Origin: Thermoplasmata archaeon
GTDB lineage: Archaea; Thermoplasmatota; Thermoplasmata; SG8-5
Assembly: GCA_023136815.1 (NCBI GenBank)
Contig: JAGLQM010000012.1
Location: 1-11,768, forward strand
Reading direction: 5' to 3'
Length of the DNA: 11,768 bases
Below, piece after piece: positions 6,300 through 11,768 of the stretch. Below the pieces are notes generated by a model. It ran no database searches and was not told the DNA's origin. It saw only the letters and a list, made by a program, of their open reading frames with translations. Positions within the stretch are counted from its first letter, which is position 1; each line of letters starts with the position of its first letter. Position numbers and translations under genes: made by a program.

Positions 6300-8717
6300 T
6301 CAGATGTCCAGTTGTTCAAGTAATTCTTTCAGCTGTTTTGCCAGCGTGAGCTTTTTCTCGGGATTTATTGAACTATCAATCAGTTTTGACATGGTATCCA
6401 GTTCATTTGAGAGCAGAATAATCATCTCCTCTTTCAAAGCTTTCAGAGTTTCTGCATGGGCATTGGGTTTACTGGTGACTTCTATTGTCCTTTCAAGCCA
6501 TTTCAACTGCTCTCTGAAGCTGAGATCAAACATATTATAAGTCAAAGCCAGTAGGTCTCCAGCTCCGGTCTTCTTGGACATGGCATAGGCTTCCAGAGTA
6601 CTTTCCTCGACTAATTTATTCTGGCCCATTTTGTCATAAGCGGCAGAAAGAGTGGTCAGGCATTGGATAGTTACAGCCCAGTTGCCCAATTCATAGGATG
6701 TGTCCAGTGCCGTCTTGCTGTATTCAGCACATTTTTCAAAATCTTCTTGGTTATATGCCAGAAGTGCTAGATGCCAGAATATTGCAGGTCTTGCGAAGAT
6801 AATGCCAGCATTTTCGGTAATATTTTTTGCTTCCTGTAATGTCTCATTAGATTTATCGACTTTTCCCTGAATCATCAGTATATAGGCCATGTTTGTCATG
6901 GCTTTGGCCTTGAGGGCAAGGTTGTTTTGAGACTTGCACAGATCCAGTGTTTGTCGGAATATGTTCATTGCCTCATCTCTCTTTCCATTCTGGGTGAACA
7001 TGGTTCCTTTGGTATTGAAAATCCAGGCCAGTGTGCCTAACTCATCAACCGATTTCATGGTCCTTTCAGCCTTTTCTAAGTAAGCAATTGCAGCATCAAA
7101 ATCTCCTTTTTTGTTGCTTACGCGTCCCATCATCCAGTAGGCCAGGCCGCAGTATTTTCCTGAACTATTGTTCTGGGCTAGTTCTAACATTTCACTTGCA
7201 TGGTCATCAATCTTATCCAACCGGCTCAATATCCACTCAAGTTCCATGGCATTCCACAGGAATCCTAGCTTTTCTTCAGCATCTGTCGAAAATTCATTTG
7301 CGGCCAGCCACATTTCCACGGCCTCATCCCAGTTGAATATATTTGTATAATATTCGGCACAGGCAGCCGCATAGTGCTTTGCTTTTTCTTTGTGTTCAGG
7401 ATTCCCCATGGCCAACCACCCAAATAATTGGGCAAGGCTCATAACTTCCTCAGGACGATGATTCTCCAGCACCGGGGCAGCAATTTCACTAATAATCTTC
7501 CTGTCATCCATCTCCATACTGGAAAGGACATTATTTGCAATGGACTGATTCAATTGCTGGCCCGAACCCGCAATCAGTCCTGCTCCCTTCATTTCTTCCA
7601 AAGCATCCGATAATGCCAGATGATTGATACCTGTGGAATCCTGTAGAATATCCGTATCTATTGTTCCGAGTATGGCTCCATGGTGAAGCACTATACTCAC
7701 ATTCTCCTTGTTTTCTTCAGATATCCTATCAAGCATCTGGTTTAGATTGATATCAGATGGCTGATGCATCGTTTTTGAGCTAGTTTCTGATTGCATTGCA
7801 TTAACAACAGCTTCCAGGCTGCCGGAAACCTCATCATGTGGGGATGTGCTGTATGTTCCAAGAAAGAGCACCTTGGACGAATTCAAATTTCTCAGTACAT
7901 AAGCGAGAAGCTGAAGAGATGCTGGATCCGCCAGCTCCAGATCTTCAGCAATAAAAACCAAGACTCCTTCCCTGGAGCGGGATTCGATGATTTTGAGAAC
8001 ATCATCATACATCTTTGACCTGTGCAGATTCAGTTGCTGGAAGTCCCAGTTTCCTTCATATTGCTTGGACGCAAAGAAGCTGGAAAAGATAGGTTCCTCA
8101 ATCCCTTCAACATCATTCATTGAACCTTGCCAGGCTGCCAATACATCGCCATTTTCCATCTCAATCTGGCCAATTACTCGTTTCATCTCGGATAGCAGCC
8201 GTTCCTGAATCGTGCCAGATAGTATTAGTGTGAGGTTAACGATATTTCCGGGATATACCAGAATATTATAGCCGTGCATCTCGAATCTCTCAACGTCACT
8301 ATCAGCAAGTTCTCCCCCTGTATGAATGGCCAGTGAATCCTTTATGAAATTTCTGACAGCCGCCATCATGCCGCAGACAATATCCGGGTCCAGTGAACTA
8401 TCATCCCTTTTCACAGTGCCAATGTTCATTCCCTTTTTGTCTGCCAGCAATGCCAACTCTATCCGGGGCGGCTTTTCCATCTTCAAAATGTTCTTCAAAT
8501 TGGATGGCAGCAACTGTTCGAACAGGGTCTGGCTCCTGTCTCCGCAATATGCACTCCATGTGCTTGCACCTGATCTTTCGGCAATGTTAAATGCATTCAT
8601 CACAGGTAAAATTGACGTTCCTGGCTCCTTCTCTATAAAAATGGCTCCTGGCTCCCCGGCATCTGCCTGGTCAAGATACTCGATGAATAAATCCTGAAAC
8701 TCTTCAGAGAAAGACAT
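6300..8717 (-). CDS. STAND/AAA_16-like TPR protein with degenerate P-loop and longin/roadblock-like insert
   Basis: The product has 805 residues. ATG 8717 is preferred because GAGG lies 7 bases upstream; a TTG ten codons earlier would extend the frame but sits close to the expected transcript start. At the Walker A position (about 27-35) the sequence is FIEKEPGTS: the family GxxGxGK[ST] has lost its lysine. Residues about 108-187 (DPDIVCGMMAAVRNFIKDSL, then GYNILVYPGNIVNLTLILSG) look like a longin/roadblock-type sensor inserted in the ATPase. A Walker-B-like strand, VFIAEDLELADPAS, is at 254-267, typical of AAA_16 regulators (EDLHWADPAS). A winged-helix-like region spans about 320-395, TPR helices about 430-740, and a coiled coil the end. 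Family knowledge: STAND proteins are signal-responsive switches. Here nucleotide binding is probably impaired, suggesting a scaffold or sensor. No kinase or DNA-binding effector beyond the winged helix is seen. Confidence 0.8.
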   Translation of the reverse strand: MSFSEEFQDLFIEYLDQADAGEPGAIFIEKEPGTSILPVMNAFNIAERSGASTWSAYCGDRSQTLFEQLLPSNLKNILKMEKPPRIELALLADKKGMNIGTVKRDDSSLDPDIVCGMMAAVRNFIKDSLAIHTGGELADSDVERFEMHGYNILVYPGNIVNLTLILSGTIQERLLSEMKRVIGQIEMENGDVLAAWQGSMNDVEGIEEPIFSSFFASKQYEGNWDFQQLNLHRSKMYDDVLKIIESRSREGVLVFIAEDLELADPASLQLLAYVLRNLNSSKVLFLGTYSTSPHDEVSGSLEAVVNAMQSETSSKTMHQPSDINLNQMLDRISEENKENVSIVLHHGAILGTIDTDILQDSTGINHLALSDALEEMKGAGLIAGSGQQLNQSIANNVLSSMEMDDRKIISEIAAPVLENHRPEEVMSLAQLFGWLAMGNPEHKEKAKHYAAACAEYYTNIFNWDEAVEMWLAANEFSTDAEEKLGFLWNAMELEWILSRLDKIDDHASEMLELAQNNSSGKYCGLAYWMMGRVSNKKGDFDAAIAYLEKAERTMKSVDELGTLAWIFNTKGTMFTQNGKRDEAMNIFRQTLDLCKSQNNLALKAKAMTNMAYILMIQGKVDKSNETLQEAKNITENAGIIFARPAIFWHLALLAYNQEDFEKCAEYSKTALDTSYELGNWAVTIQCLTTLSAAYDKMGQNKLVEESTLEAYAMSKKTGAGDLLALTYNMFDLSFREQLKWLERTIEVTSKPNAHAETLKALKEEMIILLSNELDTMSKLIDSSINPEKKLTLAKQLKELLEQLDI

Positions 8718-8724
8718 GATTTTG

Positions 8725-8728
8725 CCTC
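8725..8728 (-). promoter_or_regulatory. Ribosome site deciding the STAND-TPR start
   Basis: On the minus strand GAGG lies 7 bases before ATG 8717. No comparable site precedes the in-frame TTG at 8747, so the shorter reading is preferred. Confidence 0.5.
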
Positions 8729-8757
8729 GTAATCTATGCCAGTTCAATTGATTATTG

Positions 8758-8766
8758 CTATTTATA
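8758..8766 (-). promoter_or_regulatory. TATA box of the STAND-TPR gene
   Basis: The minus strand reads TATAAATAG about 41 bases before ATG 8717. A start of transcription near 8735-8740 would leave a leader of about 20 bases holding GAGG. This argues that the gene has its own promoter rather than depending on the MATE gene upstream. Confidence 0.5.
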
Positions 8767-8771
8767 CATAT

Positions 8772-8832
8772 TGAGAGCGGCCTTTCCCCCTAATGTTTCT
8801 CAAACCAATGATATTATTTGGATTTGCTCTCA
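8772..8832 (-). other. Nested inverted repeats between the MATE and STAND-TPR genes
   Basis: TGAGAGC (8772-8778) and GCTCTCA (8826-8832) form a 7-bp inverted repeat. Inside it CAAACCAA (8801-8808) pairs with TTGGATTTG (8818-8826), one base bulged. The segment lies just after the MATE stop codon and just before the STAND-TPR TATA box. It could mark the end of the MATE message or bind a regulator of the STAND-TPR promoter. No T-run accompanies it. Confidence 0.35.
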
Positions 8833-8845
8833 TTCCGGCCTAATT

Positions 8846-10252
8846 CTATGAACTGGGCCTCTCTCGGACAGTATCATATCCTCGATTTTGCCTTTTCAGG
8901 TTATTGATGTATATTCTGGCCCAGGAATAGGACACTATAGAACCAACCACATTGGCCACCACAAGGCCCCACCAGATGCCGTCAAGGCCCATTCCAAACT
9001 GAACGGCCAGGCCCCATGCCAGTACCGGCGTCAGCATAACAGTTCTGAACAATGTGAGTACAAGTGCATTCATTCCCTTGCCTGCGCCTTGGAACATTGC
9101 CCCGGCCAGCATACCATGAGCAACACCAGGCAGAAATAGCCAGGAGATTTGGAAAAATCTAGTGATATCTGGAGCCAGGTGGGCAGCACTTTCCGATTGT
9201 GTGAAAATTGCAGCTAGCTGGCTGGCAAATACGAAAATCAGCACAGCAACCACTATCTCTATCATGAGCCCAATTTTTATTGAGTATTTCAGTGCTGTAT
9301 CCATCTTCTGATAATTACCCATGCCATATGTTGCGCCGCAGACTGAAACTACTGCAGTGGCAATGCCCATAAGCGGCAGAATTCCAAGGGTCGCTATACG
9401 CCAGCCAGTGGTTATGACAGCCACACCATCGGTGCCTGCCACACTAATTATTATGATATTCAGGATGAGCATATTTATTGACATTGATAGCTGCTGAACT
9501 GATGCTGGCAGCCCTACTTTAAAAATGTCTTTTGTAATTTCTTTGCTGTACTTGAATTTCCGAATAGCAATATCAACATAAGTGTCCTTTTTCATGAAGA
9601 GCCAGTAGAAGAGCAAGGCTGCGGAAATGCCCAATGAAATTAATGTTGCCCAGGCAGCACCTGCAATACCCATGTCCAGCCCATAAATTAAAATCGGGTC
9701 AAGAATGATATTAATAATACCACCCAGCACCATGGCATACATTGCTCGCTTGGCATCGCCCTCGCCGCGCAGAAGCGCGTTCGAGACATTGGCAAAGAAG
9801 ATGATTATTGCCCCGCCAAAGAGCACATTGGAATAGGCCAGAGTGTCGGCAAGTGTATCCCCGGCCCCTATAGCAATGAACATTGGCTCGGCCAGTAATA
9901 ATAATGGCAGGGTAAGTGCCAGTGAAATAATAACCATAAATATCATGGTGTGGGTGGCAACATTGCTTGCCCCATCCTTGTCCTGGGCACCTATTCTGCG
10001 GGAGATTGCAGCACCGCCGCCGACTCCCAGTCCGGTTGCCAGGGCCAGCATCATGAAAAAGAATGGGAAAAATAAGCCAACTGCGGCAAGGGCATTTGCT
10101 CCAAGCCCGGAAACCCAGAATGCATCCACCAGATTGTAGATTGTCTGGACAGACATTGCCAGAATCATTGGCAATGCCAGTTTCTTTATGGCCTTCTTTG
10201 GGTCGCCAACAAGGGTTTTTACCCCATAGGTCTGTTTATTATCTTCGCTCAT
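8846..10252 (-). CDS. MATE-family multidrug/cation antiporter
   Basis: The product has 468 residues from ATG 10252, the usual MATE length (about 440-480), and is strongly hydrophobic, with about 12 membrane helices. TM1 reads ALPMILAMSVQTIYNLVDAF. Its P28 and D43 match the proline and aspartate of TM1 that are important in the Pyrococcus MATE structure. TM2 and the following loop give GLFFPFFFMM and GGGAAISRRIGAQD, typical of the family. The second half repeats the pattern (ASVQQLSMSINML), as expected of the two MATE bundles. Role: H+- or Na+-driven export of cationic drugs or metabolites across the membrane; the substrate cannot be told. An upstream start (43 more residues, to 10381) is rejected because it would run across the divergent promoter and is hydrophilic. 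No ribosome site precedes ATG 10252, so the message may be leaderless. Confidence 0.9.
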   Translation of the reverse strand: MSEDNKQTYGVKTLVGDPKKAIKKLALPMILAMSVQTIYNLVDAFWVSGLGANALAAVGLFFPFFFMMLALATGLGVGGGAAISRRIGAQDKDGASNVATHTMIFMVIISLALTLPLLLLAEPMFIAIGAGDTLADTLAYSNVLFGGAIIIFFANVSNALLRGEGDAKRAMYAMVLGGIINIILDPILIYGLDMGIAGAAWATLISLGISAALLFYWLFMKKDTYVDIAIRKFKYSKEITKDIFKVGLPASVQQLSMSINMLILNIIIISVAGTDGVAVITTGWRIATLGILPLMGIATAVVSVCGATYGMGNYQKMDTALKYSIKIGLMIEIVVAVLIFVFASQLAAIFTQSESAAHLAPDITRFFQISWLFLPGVAHGMLAGAMFQGAGKGMNALVLTLFRTVMLTPVLAWGLAVQFGMGLDGIWWGLVVANVVGSIVSYSWARIYINNLKRQNRGYDTVRERPSS

Positions 10253-10275
10253 CTCTATAGGGTGAAAGGTCTGGG

Positions 10276-10284
10276 AATTAAAGG
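10276..10284 (-). promoter_or_regulatory. Weak candidate TATA box of the MATE gene
   Basis: The minus strand reads CCTTTAATT about 24-32 bases before ATG 10252. This spacing would place transcription start at or next to the start codon, consistent with the absent Shine-Dalgarno sequence and a leaderless message. The match to the TATA consensus is modest. Confidence 0.3.
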
Positions 10285-10294
10285 TTTGTGCCAG

Positions 10295-10329
10295 GGTTTG
10301 ACCTTTGATACAAGTCAATTCGTCAAACC
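10295..10329. promoter_or_regulatory. Operator-like inverted repeat in the MATE/helicase divergent region
   Basis: GGTTTGAC (10295-10302) and GTCAAACC (10322-10329) form a perfect 8-bp inverted repeat with 19 bases between. A further GTCAA lies at 10314-10318, eight bases before the right arm, and GGTTTG is repeated at 10283-10288. It sits between the two candidate TATA boxes, about 27 bases from the helicase box, where an archaeal regulator could act on either gene. Confidence 0.4.
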
Positions 10330-10355
10330 TCTGGACAATGTTTTCAACCGATTGC

Positions 10356-10365
10356 TTATAATAAT
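10356..10365 (+). promoter_or_regulatory. TATA box of the DEAD-box helicase gene
   Basis: TTATAATAAT lies about 35-44 bases before ATG 10400. A transcript start near 10385 would leave a short leader with GAAGGT as ribosome site. Confidence 0.45.
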
Positions 10366-10399
10366 ACCTGGCATTGGCCATGGCATCGAAGGTTCACTC

Positions 10400-11707
10400 A
10401 TGAGCAATCAGGAATTCAGAGATTTCAATCTAATCAAGCCAATTTATCGCGCATTACGCGACATGAATTACACTAACCCAACTCCGGTCCAGCTGCAGTC
10501 CATACCTCCATTACTTGCAGGCCGCGATTTGCTGGGTTGTGCCCAGACTGGAACTGGAAAAACTGCGGCTTTTGCATTGCCTATTATTCAGCATTTGGCC
10601 AGGAACCAGCGCAGACGTGAGCGCGGTTTTGTTCGGGCTCTGATAGTGACGCCCACCAGAGAACTGGCAGCTCAGATTTATGAAAATTTGAACATGTACA
10701 GCAAGTACCTGGATGTGACTTCGGTGGTTGTGTTTGGCGGTGTTAAGCAGAACTCCCAGGTTAAGAGCCTGAACAAGGGAGTTGACATACTTGTTGCAAC
10801 ACCTGGCAGATTGCTGGATCTCATATCCCAGGGCTATATCAAGTTGGAGAAGGTAGAATTTTTTGTACTGGACGAGGCAGACCGTATGCTGGACATGGGA
10901 TTCATCCCAGATGTTCGGCGAATTCTCAAATATCTTCCTAATAAAAGGCAAACAATGTTCTTTTCAGCCACCCTGTCTCCGAAGATAATCCAGCTGTCAA
11001 AAAGCATGATTCATAACCCTATACGGGTAGATGTTACACCTGAGAAGCCAGTAGTCGAACTAATTGACCAGCGATTAATGAACACCAAAACAAAGCAGGA
11101 AAAATCCACGGTTTTGATGAATATTCTCAAGGAACAGAATGTCAAAAAGGCATTGGTTTTCACACGTACAAAGCACGGTGCCAATAAGCTTGCCAAGCTG
11201 CTGGCAAGGGCCGATATCGAAGCACTGGCTATACACGGAAACAAAACTCAAAATGCCAGGCAGAAGGCTCTGGAGAATTTCAAATCCGGGCGTATCAAGG
11301 TGCTGATTGCAACTGACATTGCCGCCCGTGGAATAGATGTTGAGGGTATAAGCCACGTCATCAATCATGATATACCGAACGTTGCAGAGACCTATGTCCA
11401 TCGCATTGGCAGGACCGCCCGTGCTGGCTGCCGTGGAATATCCATATCACTATGCGGTCCGGAAGAGAACGAATTTATAAGGGATATCGAGAAACTGATC
11501 AAACAGTCAATTCCGGTAGTTGACGTGAAACCATATATGACCAAAGTTGAACTGAATCCAGAGGAGCCAAGACCCCAAGTTCAGAATAGGCCATCTCAGA
11601 AAAGGAACGTCCATAAACCCCGCAATCCACAGGGACAGAACCGCCGCAAGCAGAGAGGCCAGGCGAGTCCAGGTAGCCAGGCCCGCCGGGGAAATCATAA
11701 TCGCTGA
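10400..11707 (+). CDS. DEAD-box ATP-dependent RNA helicase (RhlE/DeaD type)
   Basis: The product has 435 residues from ATG 10400, preceded by GAAGGT; an upstream GTG (10262) would run across the promoter region and is rejected. All DEAD-box motifs are intact: Q motif (F6 and TPVQ at 28-31), I AQTGTGKT (48-55), Ia PTRELA (85-90), GG (113-114), TPGR (134-137), II DEAD (158-161), III SAT (189-191), IV ALVFTRT (251-257), V ATDIAARGID (304-313) and VI HRIGRTARAG (334-343). Both RecA-like lobes are therefore complete. The tail (about 388-435) is rich in Arg, Lys, Asn, Gln and Pro, and is probably an unstructured RNA-binding extension like that of RhlE and cold-shock helicases. Role: ATP-driven unwinding of short RNA duplexes in ribosome assembly or RNA turnover, in the cytoplasm. 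It is divergent from the MATE gene. Confidence 0.95.
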   Translation: MSNQEFRDFNLIKPIYRALRDMNYTNPTPVQLQSIPPLLAGRDLLGCAQTGTGKTAAFALPIIQHLARNQRRRERGFVRALIVTPTRELAAQIYENLNMYSKYLDVTSVVVFGGVKQNSQVKSLNKGVDILVATPGRLLDLISQGYIKLEKVEFFVLDEADRMLDMGFIPDVRRILKYLPNKRQTMFFSATLSPKIIQLSKSMIHNPIRVDVTPEKPVVELIDQRLMNTKTKQEKSTVLMNILKEQNVKKALVFTRTKHGANKLAKLLARADIEALAIHGNKTQNARQKALENFKSGRIKVLIATDIAARGIDVEGISHVINHDIPNVAETYVHRIGRTARAGCRGISISLCGPEENEFIRDIEKLIKQSIPVVDVKPYMTKVELNPEEPRPQVQNRPSQKRNVHKPRNPQGQNRRKQRGQASPGSQARRGNHNR

Positions 11708-11768
11708 TTATTTTACTGAACATGTATCGCCTGACTCATTATCGTGAATCAGTCTAATTCGGAAACAA
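11708..11768 (+). terminator. Helicase 3' region: short T-run and hairpin
   Basis: TTATTTTA follows the stop codon directly and may act as a weak archaeal T-run terminator. CTGACTCA (11731-11738) and TGAATCAG (11745-11752) form a hairpin with one mismatch around a TTATCG loop. No gene is seen in these last 61 bases. Confidence 0.4.

Noticed and set aside
8718..8747. TTG start ten codons upstream for the STAND-TPR protein
   Set aside because: It has no ribosome site and lies about where the transcript should begin given the TATA box; ATG 8717 has GAGG at good spacing.
10253..10381. N-terminal extension of the MATE protein to 10381
   Set aside because: The extra 43 residues are hydrophilic, overlap the divergent promoter, and the shorter protein has normal MATE length with TM1 near residue 25.
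10262..10399. N-terminal extension of the helicase from GTG 10262
   Set aside because: It would add 46 residues not matching the DEAD-box family, covers the inverted repeat and TATA box, and ATG 10400 has a ribosome site with normal family length.
10511..10951. 146-codon minus-strand frame inside the helicase gene
   Set aside because: It is antisense to the conserved helicase core, with no ribosome site and no family resemblance.
1..11768. CRISPR array, transposon, phage or tRNA gene
   Set aside because: No regularly spaced direct repeats, transposase, integrase, terminal repeats or cloverleaf pattern were found by reading both strands.

Overview
The window reads as a piece of an archaeal chromosome, most likely a mesophilic euryarchaeon of the Thermoplasmatota type. 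This placement is inferred from style: a HerA-type ATPase, short archaeal TATA-like boxes 20-45 bases before starts, GGAGGTGA-like ribosome sites, frequent AGG/AGA and ATA codons, and a large secreted FG-GAP/DUF2341 protein. There is no rRNA, tRNA or other decisive taxonomic marker, so the placement is not firm.

Layout. Positions 1-3806 (minus) hold the first 1,268 codons of a giant secreted modular protein that runs off the left edge. A divergent promoter region (3807-3998) separates it from a HerA/DUF87 hexameric ATPase (3999-5564, plus). This is followed by a 38-residue desulforedoxin-like zinc ribbon (5618-5734), a structured non-coding stretch that may hold a 23-codon Cys-rich mini-ORF (5735-5945), and a 114-residue small protein with a LysM-like tail (5946-6290). 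Only 9 bases separate that gene from the end of a convergent gene (6300-8717, minus) for an 805-residue STAND/AAA_16-like protein with TPR repeats. Upstream of it on the same strand is a MATE-family multidrug/cation antiporter (8846-10252, minus). A second divergent promoter region (10253-10399) with a clear inverted repeat leads to a RhlE/DeaD-type DEAD-box RNA helicase (10400-11707, plus). The last 61 bases hold a short T-run and a hairpin.

How the genes relate. There is no single obvious pathway. The genes form separate transcription units: surface protein; HerA plus zinc ribbon; small LysM-like protein; STAND-TPR regulator; MATE exporter; RNA helicase. No mobile element, CRISPR array or phage gene was seen.

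The best leads are the STAND-like protein, whose P-loop has lost its lysine while its Walker-B-like strand is kept and a longin/roadblock-like module appears to be inserted; a 5743-5830 intergenic segment with mutually exclusive base pairings that buries the start codon of a Cys-rich mini-ORF; and the tandem module duplication in the giant surface protein.
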